The notes: generated from the sequence alone by a model not told the origin. A stretch of DNA of 47,074 nucleotides from Vibrionaceae bacterium (GCA_018222805.1 JAAEZQ010000024.1:1-47074), one strand, 5' to 3'. Shown: positions 26,655 through 34,934, numbered from the stretch's first letter. Made by a program: numbers and translations.

Positions 26655-26702
26655 TGGTGGCCCCTCGCAGACTTGAACTGCGGACCAATCGATTATGAGT
26701 CG
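26655..26702 (-). repeat. tRNA-Ile 3'-end remnant, att site 3
   Basis: 48 nt identical to 39992-40039 of the intact tRNA except for two compensating T-stem bases (CGCAG / CTGCG instead of CCCAG / CTGGG). Same orientation as the intact gene. It is both the outer tip of the right arm of unit B and the left direct repeat of unit A. Confidence 0.92.
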
Positions 26703-26826
26703 TAATTTATTTCATCTCAATAATTCTCATTGAAGTACAGGATTTTTGTAAGTTGCTGTTATTTTGAGTTTATTATTTTTTGATAGTTCCCATTATATCA
26801 CATAAGATGGTGTTAAGTGACATTTT

Positions 26827-26868
26827 AACTACACCCACAACTACACCCGTAGTTTCTTGGGTGTAGTT
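26827..26868. promoter_or_regulatory. left AACTACACCC repeats (probable recombinase arm sites)
   Basis: AACTACACCC occurs at 26827-26836 and 26839-26848 in direct order and as GGGTGTAGTT at 26859-26868, between att site 3 and the integrase start. The same pair recurs at the other end of unit A. Placement fits arm-type integrase or excisionase binding sites and control of the int promoter. Confidence 0.55.
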
Positions 26869-26882
26869 AGTGAGGATAATGT

Positions 26883-28157
26883 ATGGCTATTACACAAAAA
26901 GAAATATTGGCTTTGAAACCCCAAAAAAATGCTTACTACAAGTTCGATGATGATCGTACGAAAGGTGCTGGGAGGCTGGGGGTTAAAGTTCAGTCTAGCG
27001 GTAACAAGAGTTTTGTTTTCCGTTACTATCGTGATGGTAAACGGGCCTTCATATTATTAGGTCGATTCCCTGAGTTGAGTTTGGTCAAGGCAAGAGAGGC
27101 AGCGAAAAAATTAGGTGCTTTGGTCGTGCAGGGACTTGACCCCAAATATGAACTGGAAGCTATTCAAAAAGCCAAAGAAGTAACGAAAAAAGAGGAAGCA
27201 GAGAAGGGTAACATTGAGCAATTGTTTTTTAGTTACACCAGTCAAATGAAGAAGGATGGAAAACGGACTTATGAAACTGTTCTGAAGTCACTTAAAAAGG
27301 AAGTTTATCCTTACTTATCCCCTAAAACCAAGGCCTGTGATGTTAGTACCCAAGATATAAAGTTGATTTTATCTAAGATGATTCAGAGAGGTGCTGCTAC
27401 ACAAAGTAACAGAGTTAGAAGCTACTTACATGCAGCGTTCAATCATGGTCTTACTCATGAAAATGATCCTGCAAATTTTGTTGATGGAGCCAAATTTAGT
27501 TTAACGTCTAACCCCGTGTCTGCCATACCAAAACAGAGAAGTGCTGAAAGAGCTGGTAAGCACTACTTGACCTATGATGAGCTTAAAACGTTAACTTATG
27601 ATATGGAGTTTGATCTTGAGGGGGTGCGAGCTGGGCCAACAATTCGCAACTTAATACTGTTATGTGTTCACACTGGGGGTCAAAGACCTTATGAATTAGC
27701 TGCATCACAGTGGTCTGCAATCAATTGGGCAGAAAAAACTCTACTTGTGACAGAACACCTCTCAAAGAATAAAAAAGCCCATATTATACCTCTGACTGAG
27801 ACGGCAATTAAGGTCCTAAAAAGCCAAAAAATTGTATCTCGTGGCAGTAGTTTTATTTTTCCTCACCACAAAACTGATACACACATTAGGCTTGATTCAC
27901 TTAGTCAGGCGGTAGCACGTTACAGAGAAGATCACCCAAATGTAAGTTATTTTGTTGCACGTGATATTCGAAGAACGAGCAAAACGTTGATGGGGGAACT
28001 TGGTATCAGTAAGCTTGTTCGTGATAGGTTGCAAAACCATGCTCTTAGTGATGTTAGTTCTAAGCACTATGACATGTACGAATATTTACCTGAAAAAAAA
28101 GATGCGTTAGAGGCTTGGGAAAAAAAGCTGTCTAGTCTTTGTAAGAATGATGAATGA
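26883..28157 (+). CDS. int: tyrosine recombinase (unit A integrase, P4-like)
   Basis: 424 residues. The N-terminal DUF4102-like arm-binding domain (GAGRLGVKVQSSGNKSFVFRY, FILLGRFPELSLVKAREAAKKLG) is followed by a core-binding domain and the catalytic domain with R268 (GGQRPYELA), K in the KKAHIIPL strand region, R363 in ARDIRRTSKT, H386 in LQNHALSD and Y396 in SSKHYDMY. The first H of H-x2-R is Arg, as in many P4-type integrases. It lies 180 bp inside att site 3 and reads away from it. The stop overlaps the next start in ATGA, so the two are coupled. It should catalyse integration at tRNA-Ile. Confidence 0.93.
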   Translation: MAITQKEILALKPQKNAYYKFDDDRTKGAGRLGVKVQSSGNKSFVFRYYRDGKRAFILLGRFPELSLVKAREAAKKLGALVVQGLDPKYELEAIQKAKEVTKKEEAEKGNIEQLFFSYTSQMKKDGKRTYETVLKSLKKEVYPYLSPKTKACDVSTQDIKLILSKMIQRGAATQSNRVRSYLHAAFNHGLTHENDPANFVDGAKFSLTSNPVSAIPKQRSAERAGKHYLTYDELKTLTYDMEFDLEGVRAGPTIRNLILLCVHTGGQRPYELAASQWSAINWAEKTLLVTEHLSKNKKAHIIPLTETAIKVLKSQKIVSRGSSFIFPHHKTDTHIRLDSLSQAVARYREDHPNVSYFVARDIRRTSKTLMGELGISKLVRDRLQNHALSDVSSKHYDMYEYLPEKKDALEAWEKKLSSLCKNDE

Positions 28158-29203
28158 AAGCTATGACTACTAATAAAAAGAATGAGATACATGTTAAGCC
28201 GTTACTTCCACTGGAGTATTGTTCTGTAGATCGAGCTGCTAGGCTGCTTGGATGTGAAGTTGGCGATATATTGCATTGGATGGAAATAAAAGCTGTTAAT
28301 GCATATTTTCGTTTTGATCAGTCTGACTTCGACAAGGATGGTAACGAGAAAAATTATACGCTCAAAGGCTATGGAACTGGCATAGTTGAACCAGAGATAT
28401 CAGAAGAAGCTCTAGAGTGGATGGAGCGTCACTATGCACATGATCAAAATGAAATAGAACAATCACGGGCGTATTTAGAACCCGAAGAATATCTAGAATC
28501 AGAGCCTGATGAATCAATAACAGCAGAAATGCTAACAGAGTTAGAGTACATGGAAGATTCTGATGAGATTGCGCATGGTCTAGACCTGATTAAAACAAGT
28601 TACTGTAGCTATTTGATGCATAGCGAAGTTTTGGTTCCAGAAAGGAACAACCGAAACTCAAATATTTTATTGGCATCAGGTGTTCCTAAAGGCATCTGGG
28701 AGATAACCAATGGGTATAAGTTTTGGGGACAATTATTACATTCTCCTGATGATGGAGTGGAAGGGGTACTCTTACGGCCAACACCATACGATTCTGAGGG
28801 GGCAAAATGGGTATTAGAGTATCACCATAAAATGTTCCTAAGTGATGTAGTCCTTATCCGTGAAGATTTGGTTAAGTTACATCGCTCAATCCAACTTGGG
28901 GCCGATACAGAGGTGTTGCCAAACTATATAAATAACAAAGAGGTAGCCAAAGAACAAAGAGAACTAGAAAAATACAATGAAAATCAATCAGGTAAAATTT
29001 CAATAGGCAAAAAATATCCGAAGCAAGCCCATATGATTAATGCATTAATCGATTCAATCCCAAGCCTTAGGGAAAGAATTAATGCTGTTTCTGAAACTAA
29101 AGCTCATGACGTTATCATAGATTATTTCAAGAAGCATGATGTTGATTTCCCCGAAATTGATGAAAGTACTTTCAGAGGTTGGTTGAAGCTTGGACGTTAC
29201 TAA
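28154..29203 (+). CDS. unknown protein coupled to the unit A integrase
   Basis: 349 residues starting in the ATGA overlap with the integrase stop. The N-terminus has an HTH-like segment (YCSVDRAARLLGCEVGDILHWMEIKAV) of the kind seen in MerR/AlpA-type proteins, then a very acidic stretch (residues about 90-140: many Glu/Asp). The C-terminal region (KYPKQAHMINALIDSIPSLRERIN, then ESTFRGWLKLGRY) is helical. No catalytic motif seen. By position it may regulate excision or replication of the element; that is inference. Confidence 0.6.
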   Translation: MKAMTTNKKNEIHVKPLLPLEYCSVDRAARLLGCEVGDILHWMEIKAVNAYFRFDQSDFDKDGNEKNYTLKGYGTGIVEPEISEEALEWMERHYAHDQNEIEQSRAYLEPEEYLESEPDESITAEMLTELEYMEDSDEIAHGLDLIKTSYCSYLMHSEVLVPERNNRNSNILLASGVPKGIWEITNGYKFWGQLLHSPDDGVEGVLLRPTPYDSEGAKWVLEYHHKMFLSDVVLIREDLVKLHRSIQLGADTEVLPNYINNKEVAKEQRELEKYNENQSGKISIGKKYPKQAHMINALIDSIPSLRERINAVSETKAHDVIIDYFKKHDVDFPEIDESTFRGWLKLGRY

Positions 29204-29232
29204 GTCTTTAAATGTTAGGTGGAAGTCGGTAA

Positions 29233-29277
29233 TTTTACGGAAAGTAGTGTTTTTTACGGAAAGTAGCTAGCTTCCGT
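29233..29277 (+). promoter_or_regulatory. direct repeats upstream of the AlpA-like gene
   Basis: TTTTACGGAAAGTAG occurs twice (29233-29247, 29252-29266), 19 bp apart, followed by an inverted TTCCGT (29272-29277). Two helical turns of spacing suggest a cooperative binding site, for example for the AlpA-like protein or the upstream HTH protein. Confidence 0.5.
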
Positions 29278-29337
29278 GATTACTCCAAATGTTTCCCTCA
29301 TTATCAAGTACACACACGTAATGAGAGGAATCAATTC

Positions 29338-29544
29338 ATGACTAATCGTATTATCCCCCTTAAAGAAATTTCTTTGATCGTCGGGCGTCACCCGAGAACA
29401 GTTTGGCGTTGGTGGGCGAAAGAAGGAACATTTCCCAGCCCACTAATGAACAATAATGGTCGCTGCATAGGGTGGCTACAGCAAGATCTTGACCTATGGA
29501 TCGAAAAATCGGCTGCTATTCACAAGACTGAGGAGGCAGCATGA
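29338..29544 (+). CDS. alpA: AlpA-family regulator / excisionase-like protein
   Basis: 68 residues, nearly all one winged-helix or MerR-like HTH: IIPLKEISLIVGRHPRTVWRWWAKEGTFPSP, followed by GWLQQDLDLWIEKSA. This is the AlpA pattern, named for the P4-type regulator that promotes integrase expression and excision of cryptic islands. Its stop overlaps the start of the next gene. In this element it probably controls int or the mobilisation operon. Confidence 0.8.
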   Translation: MTNRIIPLKEISLIVGRHPRTVWRWWAKEGTFPSPLMNNNGRCIGWLQQDLDLWIEKSAAIHKTEEAA

Positions 29545-29909
29545 TGACTCAGTTCAATATATTCTCTTTCTCTAAGATATCAAAACGAACTAACAGGATA
29601 AGTATCTTGCTTTGGGGCGTTGAGTTCCATAGTAACAATCTGTTCTGTGAAGACTTAGATTTGGCTCTTCAGGAAAAAGCTCAAGAATACCTCAAGAGTT
29701 CTGATGATATCACTCGCCTTTTTTTTGAAGAACTCCGTATTGCAGCTCTATATGAATTGGCGAAGCACTCCAAAATCTTTCGAACCACTTTTATTTATAA
29801 GCTTATTAGTCGATGCATTCCAGTCAGTGCTATTGCTTCACGTATAGCAAAAGAAGCACTTGAGTCAACTAACGAATGGTATCTAGAGCAATCTCGCTCA
29901 GCAGAATAA
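29541..29909 (+). CDS. hypothetical protein in the AlpA operon
   Basis: 122 residues, start overlapping the alpA stop (ATGATGA). Mostly helical and basic, with ITRLFFEELRIAALYELAKHS and IPVSAIASRIAKEALESTNEW. No family recognised. Followed immediately by the predicted oriT, so a role in relaxosome assembly or control is possible but unproven. Confidence 0.5.
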   Translation: MMTQFNIFSFSKISKRTNRISILLWGVEFHSNNLFCEDLDLALQEKAQEYLKSSDDITRLFFEELRIAALYELAKHSKIFRTTFIYKLISRCIPVSAIASRIAKEALESTNEWYLEQSRSAE

Positions 29910-30088
29910 CTAATACATACAACCACGCATCTAAGCTGCGAATGTAACTTATTACGCTTGCACGCTATCTTTTTGATTTTAAATACCAAAAAGGTTATTT
30001 CCAATGGAAATCATAGAGGGTTGCGTGCGATGTGTAACTGGTTGTTTTTATTAGGTAATACATTGAAATCATCGGAGTAAATAAAATA
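29910..30088 (+). other. oriT: predicted origin of transfer (oriT) with nic site
   Basis: A 179-bp non-coding gap directly upstream of the trwA-like gene, where R388 has its oriT. TGCGTGCGATGT|G at 30022-30034 matches the F-type nic core TGCGTGGGGTGT|G in 11 of 13 positions and keeps the TGCGT of R388 (TGCGTATTGTCT|A). Nearby inverted repeats are typical of oriT: ACC-A5-GGT (29986-29996) and TTTCC-x3-GGAAA (29998-30010). The predicted cleavage is between 30033 and 30034 on the plus strand. Confidence 0.55.
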
Positions 30089-30385
30089 ATGGCAAAAAAT
30101 AACAATAATATCGCCCAACGAGCTGTCACAACTCGATTAACCATTGGGGATTACGTGGCTCTACAAGCGGAAGCAGAAGCAAAAGGATCTAACCCTGCTC
30201 AAGTACTTCGCATGGCATGGAGCCAGTACCTGCAAAACAGCGCTCTAGAGAGCAGGTTGGATAAGCTTGAGAATCGGATGACTAGAAGAACATTCGAAAT
30301 TGTCTCAGTTGTTGCAGGGCTTTCTCCAATGGAAAGAAAAGAAGCACTAAACCAGATCAAGAAGTACCTAGAGGTGACAAAATGA
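30089..30385 (+). CDS. TrwA-like ribbon-helix-helix relaxosome accessory protein
   Basis: 98 residues. The N-terminal half reads as a ribbon-helix-helix fold: strand AVTTRLTIGDYVALQAEAEAKG, then the second helix NPAQVLRMAWSQYLQ. The rest is a coiled-coil-like helix (LESRLDKLENRMTRRTFEIV). Proteins of this kind (TrwA of R388, TraY) bind oriT, bend it for the relaxase and repress their own operon. It sits directly after the predicted oriT and overlaps the coupling-protein gene by 4 bp, the R388 order oriT-trwA-trwB-trwC. Confidence 0.72.
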   Translation: MAKNNNNIAQRAVTTRLTIGDYVALQAEAEAKGSNPAQVLRMAWSQYLQNSALESRLDKLENRMTRRTFEIVSVVAGLSPMERKEALNQIKKYLEVTK

Positions 30386-32013
30386 TAGCTTCAACTCAGC
30401 GTTATCAACTATGGCCTCAGATGTTGTTACTCTTTATCTGCTGTTCCGCTGTTATCTCATATATGGCTATGTCTATCTTCATCGGTAGGTCTTGGAATTT
30501 AGAAGACAAGCTCACGAACTATGGAATGATTAACTTAGAAGAAGTGATCATTTTGAGTGTTTCCCTACTTACCTCAGCATTGCTGACATTCAAGTTGATA
30601 TATGTCTCAGGAGGCAGAGAGCCAGTTATCTATTTAGACGGCCCAAAGCGAATTAACCGTTCAAAGGTGCGATCACATGCGAAACAACTATTAAAACGGC
30701 AAAGCAAAAATGATGCGATGGGAAAGGGGGTTTTCCTGCATCCTGATGTTCAGATCTCGAAGCGAACCGAACTTGGTAATGTTCTGATATTTGGGCAGCA
30801 AGGTAGTGGCAAAAGTACGGTCATTAAGCCAATTATCGGCCAGATAGTAGCTAGAAAGGATTTGTTGTTTGTCTATGACAGGAAAAACGAGTATACGCCA
30901 TTGTTTCTTGACTCAAGTTCTATCCTTATCAATCCATGTGATAAGCGCAGTTTTCATTGGGATATCGGTAGTGATGTTAGATCAGAGCAGGATGCTTTCT
31001 TAGTTGCTCAGTGCCTGATAGAAGAAACTACCGATCCTCTTTGGAGCACAGGGGCGAGACTTATCTTGACTGGCTTATTTATCATTTTGATAAATACCGA
31101 GGGGAAATGCTCTTGGCACTCGATAGCTAAATTACTAAGTAAAACTGATAGTGAGTTACAACCATTGATACAGATGCACTATCCCCAAGCATCTGTTTTC
31201 ATCAACCAGAACTCAAAAACTACTCAGGGTTTTTTGGTCACTTTGGTCAAGGAACTTCACTGGGTAAGGCAACTAGGCGTTACTTGGAAGCCAAATGATA
31301 AGAATAAATTTTCAGTTAGACGATGGGCTAAAGGAAATTTGTCAAATGCAAACACACTGATTTTAGCTCATGATGAGAATGCGTCAGAGCTATCTATGAA
31401 ACTCTGTAGTGCAATGTTTAGCCTAATGGTGAGTGCTGTACTTGCGCTAGAAGATAGTAGTAAAAGGCGTATTTGGTTCAGTTTAGATGAGCTTTCTAGT
31501 CTGAAAAAGAATGATGCCTTAGAAAAATGGTTGCGCCTTGGACGCTCCAAAGGGGCTAGGACGATAGCAGGAGTTCAAGCTCTTTCACAAATCAAAGACA
31601 TTTATGGAGCCGATGTAGCGGAGACTATATTCAGTCTGTTTGGGAGCATAATCGCCTTACGTATGGGGGCAACTGGGGAATCTGCTAAATATGCGAGTGC
31701 TACTTTTGGTGAACGTCAAGTTGAACGCCAGATTGCTACTTTAAATTCACAAGGTGAACGGACTGTGACTTGCCAAGTTAACTTCGAACCCCTTGTTAGA
31801 GCGGACGAGTTAATTAACTTGGAGGTTTCTGCAAAAGGAGTTTCTGGGCTGCTGTTGGTTCAGGCAGGAAGTGCTGTTTATGAGTTGGTATGGAAGTATC
31901 CAGACATACCTAAGATAGCGAAGCCGAAGATAGCTGTCACTAAACCCCAAAAGAGACCAACAACGATTCGTAAGGTAGGTAAAAACAATAGGCTAAGGAG
32001 GAACAGGTCATGA
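30382..32013 (+). CDS. type IV coupling protein, TrwB/TraD-like
   Basis: 543 residues. Two N-terminal membrane helices (about residues 10-35 and 52-75) are followed by the cytosolic RecA-like ATPase: Walker A GQQGSGKST (138-146), Walker B IWFSLDE (364-370), and the RSKGARTIAGVQALSQI motif typical of VirD4/TrwB. The all-alpha insert lies between. It links the relaxosome to a conjugation channel and pumps DNA. Slightly longer than R388 TrwB (about 507). It overlaps both neighbours by 4 bp. As no channel genes are present, it must dock on a helper system. Confidence 0.88.
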   Translation: MIASTQRYQLWPQMLLLFICCSAVISYMAMSIFIGRSWNLEDKLTNYGMINLEEVIILSVSLLTSALLTFKLIYVSGGREPVIYLDGPKRINRSKVRSHAKQLLKRQSKNDAMGKGVFLHPDVQISKRTELGNVLIFGQQGSGKSTVIKPIIGQIVARKDLLFVYDRKNEYTPLFLDSSSILINPCDKRSFHWDIGSDVRSEQDAFLVAQCLIEETTDPLWSTGARLILTGLFIILINTEGKCSWHSIAKLLSKTDSELQPLIQMHYPQASVFINQNSKTTQGFLVTLVKELHWVRQLGVTWKPNDKNKFSVRRWAKGNLSNANTLILAHDENASELSMKLCSAMFSLMVSAVLALEDSSKRRIWFSLDELSSLKKNDALEKWLRLGRSKGARTIAGVQALSQIKDIYGADVAETIFSLFGSIIALRMGATGESAKYASATFGERQVERQIATLNSQGERTVTCQVNFEPLVRADELINLEVSAKGVSGLLLVQAGSAVYELVWKYPDIPKIAKPKIAVTKPQKRPTTIRKVGKNNRLRRNRS

Positions 32014-34568
32014 TGTCGATGTGTCCAATCAAAAACTTAGACTATTACGAAGAGTTGGCCGAAGAAGATTACTACACAAAAGGTGGGGAGCCATTAGGAG
32101 TTTGGTTTGGTAAAGGAGCTGTTCTACTTGGTTTAAAAGGTCAAGTTTGCAGTAGGGATTATAGAAATCTGATGAGAGGGTTTTCTCCCGATGGTGAACC
32201 GCTCTGTCAGAATTCGGGAGATGAACATCGTTCGGGATATGATCTTTGTTTTAGTCCACCTAAGTCGGTGTCGGTTGTTTGGGCAAGAGCTAATGTAGAT
32301 ATGAAAAATAAGATTCAGAAGGCTCAGTATAATGCCATATGCACCGCAATTTCACATCTCGAAAAGCATGCAGCTGTAACACGGCGGTCGCATCATGGGG
32401 TTAAACGCGAGAAAGTTATCGGACTTACTGTAGCCACTTTCGAACATAGTACATCTCGTGCTTTAGATCCTCAATTACACACTCATTGCCTCGTTGCAAA
32501 CGTGGCTCCGCGCTTTGATGGCACTTGGGGAACATTGGAAAGTAGAGATCTTTTTCTCTGGCAAGCTAGCGCTGGTGCAGTCTACAAAGCTGAACTTGCC
32601 TTTCAATTAAAAAGCCTAGGTTTTTCTGTTGAACGTTATCAAGATACCTTCCAGATTGCAGGAGTGCCAGCAAGTTTGTGCGAGCACTTCTCGAAGCGAT
32701 CACATGATATTCGGGAGAGGCTTAATGCTGCTGGAGTATCTTCAGGTAAGTCATCTTTTGGTGATATTGCAGTTCTAGATACAAGGACAAAAAAACAAGA
32801 AGTAAATAGGGAAAGCCTATTCATCGACTGGAATTCAAAAATGGATGAGCTAGGTTTTACCCAAAATGTATTGGAGTCAATTGTTGGTAAGGAGAACTCC
32901 TATGAGAGTCCCGATGTAATATTCGATGAAATAGCTGTGTTAGAGAAAGTTAGTGAAAAGAAATCGGTTTTCCGTAAGCAAGATATATATAAAGCAGCCG
33001 CTGAAATGGCTCAATTATCAGGTGAAGCAGCAAGCCGTGTTGAACTGACAGTAAAGAGGTTATTGCTCGATGAAGATCTTGTTTTCCTTAAGAGGGATAG
33101 CAAACACAATGAGCTATTCACTTCCCGTCATATTTTAGAAGCTGAGCGTAATCTAATCAAATATGCTCGGCAGCTAAAGGAATCTGAAGGGATGCAGTTT
33201 AGTTCAGACATAGTCGAATTCGCTGTCTCTAAGCTGAGGGAGTCAGGAATAGCTCTTTCAGAAGAGCAGCAAGAGGCAGTATGGGATATTTGCTCACCAT
33301 CGCGGATTTCAGTAATGCAGGGGGCTGCAGGAAGTGGAAAAACGGCCTCTTTGCAAGCTGTCCGTTATGCCTATGAATCTAAAAAATTTAAAGTTATTGG
33401 AGCATCTGTTGCAAAACTAGCCGCAAATAACCTAGGCGTAGAAACAGGAATTCAGACTTTTACAATAGCTAGATTACTAGCTGATATTGAGAAAGGGCAG
33501 ATTCAGGTAGACGATAGGACGTTGGTTCTAATAGATGAAGCAGGTCAGGTTGGCTCAATTGATTTATCTTACTTACTTGAAAACATTGTTGCATGTGGAG
33601 CCAAAATTGTACTTGTTGGTGAGGATAAGCAGTTAGATGCGATATCTCATGGCGGAGCATTACGTTACTTATCAAGGCCTGATGTAGTAGGAACATCAAG
33701 GATAGAAACGATACGTAGGCAGCGGGATGAGTGGGCGAGGAAAGCCGTAATGCTTTTGAGAAATGGTAATGCAAGAGCTTCTTTATTAATGAGTTATAGG
33801 AAAGGGCTTGTCAATATTGGTAATGATAGTGCTATGACAAGAGCTTTGTTAGTAGAGTCGTGGAAGGACTATCGACTTCACAACCCAGCTAAGCAAGCAA
33901 TTGTTCTTGCTCTAACATGGAGTGATGTTCAATCAATTTCTCAAGAGTTAAGAGAGATTCTGCAACATGAGGGTCAAGTTGGTGATGAAAACATCAGGTT
34001 TTCATGCAGCGTCTCAGATAAAATCTTAAGATTTGACTTTTCTATAGGTGAGAGGGTAAGGCTAACAAAGAATGACTATCGTCGTGATTTTAGTAACGGA
34101 ACCTTAGCAACGATAAGTAGTTTGACACAGCTTTCTGACGGGAGTGCTGATTTCTGTTTGATGAGTGACGACGGTAGGATTCTGCGTTTCAATAGTAAAG
34201 ATTACAGTGATGAGCACGGACACATATATCTAGCGCAAGCGTATGCAGTGACTGTTTACTCAAGTCAAGGAATTACAGTTGATGGAGATTCGTTCGTCTT
34301 GCATAGTGCAGGAATGGATAGAGCATATTCTTATGTCGCAGGATCTCGTCATAAAGACAATTGTCATTGGTTTATCAATAAGAGCAACATTGAGGAAAAT
34401 TTTGGTTATGGAAGGGTATTAACTACTTCTGAAGTCATAAAATATACTGCTCAAGCTATGAGCAGTGAGAGCCACAAATGCTTAGCAATAGAGCATTTCG
34501 AGGACGATCTTACATTACTTCCTGACGTTTTAAGGTTCTATCCCAAAATTGTAGAACCAGAAGTTTAA
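32010..34568 (+). CDS. MOBF conjugative relaxase-helicase, TrwC-like
   Basis: 852 residues. The N-terminal TrwC relaxase domain has the paired tyrosines (Y12-Y13 and Y21-Y22 in DYYEELAEEDYYTKGG), GYDLCFSPPKSVSVVWA, and the histidine triad with H146 and the pair in DPQLHTHCLVANV (H157, H159). The C-terminal half is a RecD/TraI-type helicase with Walker A QGAAGSGKT (near residue 440), LVLIDEAGQV, and the late YAVTVYSSQGITVD motif. It nicks oriT, stays on the 5' end and unwinds the plasmid strand. It is somewhat shorter than R388 TrwC (966), mostly at the C-terminus. Confidence 0.9.
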   Translation: MMSMCPIKNLDYYEELAEEDYYTKGGEPLGVWFGKGAVLLGLKGQVCSRDYRNLMRGFSPDGEPLCQNSGDEHRSGYDLCFSPPKSVSVVWARANVDMKNKIQKAQYNAICTAISHLEKHAAVTRRSHHGVKREKVIGLTVATFEHSTSRALDPQLHTHCLVANVAPRFDGTWGTLESRDLFLWQASAGAVYKAELAFQLKSLGFSVERYQDTFQIAGVPASLCEHFSKRSHDIRERLNAAGVSSGKSSFGDIAVLDTRTKKQEVNRESLFIDWNSKMDELGFTQNVLESIVGKENSYESPDVIFDEIAVLEKVSEKKSVFRKQDIYKAAAEMAQLSGEAASRVELTVKRLLLDEDLVFLKRDSKHNELFTSRHILEAERNLIKYARQLKESEGMQFSSDIVEFAVSKLRESGIALSEEQQEAVWDICSPSRISVMQGAAGSGKTASLQAVRYAYESKKFKVIGASVAKLAANNLGVETGIQTFTIARLLADIEKGQIQVDDRTLVLIDEAGQVGSIDLSYLLENIVACGAKIVLVGEDKQLDAISHGGALRYLSRPDVVGTSRIETIRRQRDEWARKAVMLLRNGNARASLLMSYRKGLVNIGNDSAMTRALLVESWKDYRLHNPAKQAIVLALTWSDVQSISQELREILQHEGQVGDENIRFSCSVSDKILRFDFSIGERVRLTKNDYRRDFSNGTLATISSLTQLSDGSADFCLMSDDGRILRFNSKDYSDEHGHIYLAQAYAVTVYSSQGITVDGDSFVLHSAGMDRAYSYVAGSRHKDNCHWFINKSNIEENFGYGRVLTTSEVIKYTAQAMSSESHKCLAIEHFEDDLTLLPDVLRFYPKIVEPEV

Positions 34569-34717
34569 TTTCTTCAATTGACCAAGGGTTATACCCTTGG
34601 AAGAGCAATTAGTTGGGGCTATTCAAGTTGTTTATGTTTCATTTTTGAGCAAGCAGTTCGTATTTAGTTGATCTGATGAGTTTAGATCGATTATTCTGCT
34701 GAAAACAAAAATGTAAT

Positions 34718-34864
34718 ATGAAATTTGATTATAAATTTTTATTCATCCTCGTACTGTGCTCTCTTTTGAGAAGCAGTGACGGGCATCTTACTAACGAAGC
34801 TAAAAATGTAAATGAGGGAAACCTCATTACTGTAGAAGAGATAGTGGTGCTTGAACCTGAATAG
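34718..34864 (+). CDS. possible small exported protein or lipoprotein (48 aa)
   Basis: A 48-residue frame: basic start MKFDYK, a hydrophobic stretch FLFILVLCSLL with a lipobox-like LVLC, then an acidic tail (VEEIVVLEPE). It lies between trwC and a terminator in the same direction. The size and layout recall the short lipoproteins of conjugation systems (entry exclusion type), but no homology is claimed. Bases 34569-34717 hold nothing else. Confidence 0.4.
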   Translation: MKFDYKFLFILVLCSLLRSSDGHLTNEAKNVNEGNLITVEEIVVLEPE

Positions 34865-34879
34865 GTTGAGGGGCTGTTT

Positions 34880-34909
34880 ACCCGTCTTAGCATGATGAGA
34901 CGGGTTTTT
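34880..34909 (+). terminator. terminator of the mobilisation operon
   Basis: ACCCGTCT and AGACGGGT pair around a 10-nt loop and are followed by TTTT. It separates the plus-strand mobilisation genes from the convergent cargo block. Confidence 0.78.
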
Positions 34910-34934
34910 GCCATCTGGAACCTAATAATTAAGC

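Larger units (their letters stand above)
25789..26702 (-). repeat. right long inverted-repeat arm of unit B
   Basis: Reverse-complement partner of 20331-21250. The outer end, with the tRNA fragment and hairpin, lies at 26613-26702; the inner motif CCTAGATCGCTGGGTCGG is at 25811-25828. Differences to the left arm are scattered and include a 12-nt indel. The two arms enclose 4.5 kb. Confidence 0.9.

Noticed and set aside
18148..26702. The three tRNA-like fragments as extra tRNA genes
   Set aside because: Each holds only the 3' 45-48 nt, from CCA to the anticodon loop. The acceptor 5' strand and D-arm are missing, so none can fold as a tRNA.
20331..26702. Unit B as a transposon with a DDE transposase and terminal inverted repeats
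   Set aside because: There is no transposase, the repeats are far longer than transposon ends, and the tips are tRNA sequence, which fits a tyrosine recombinase.
29998..30010. TTTCCAATGGAAA palindrome as the nic site itself
   Set aside because: MOBF relaxases cut in a TGCGT-type core next to an inverted repeat, and the matching core lies 12 nt to the right.
26883..34568. Unit A as a complete self-transmissible ICE
   Set aside because: Only relaxase, coupling and accessory proteins are present; no VirB-like channel, ATPase or pilus genes are found anywhere in the window.
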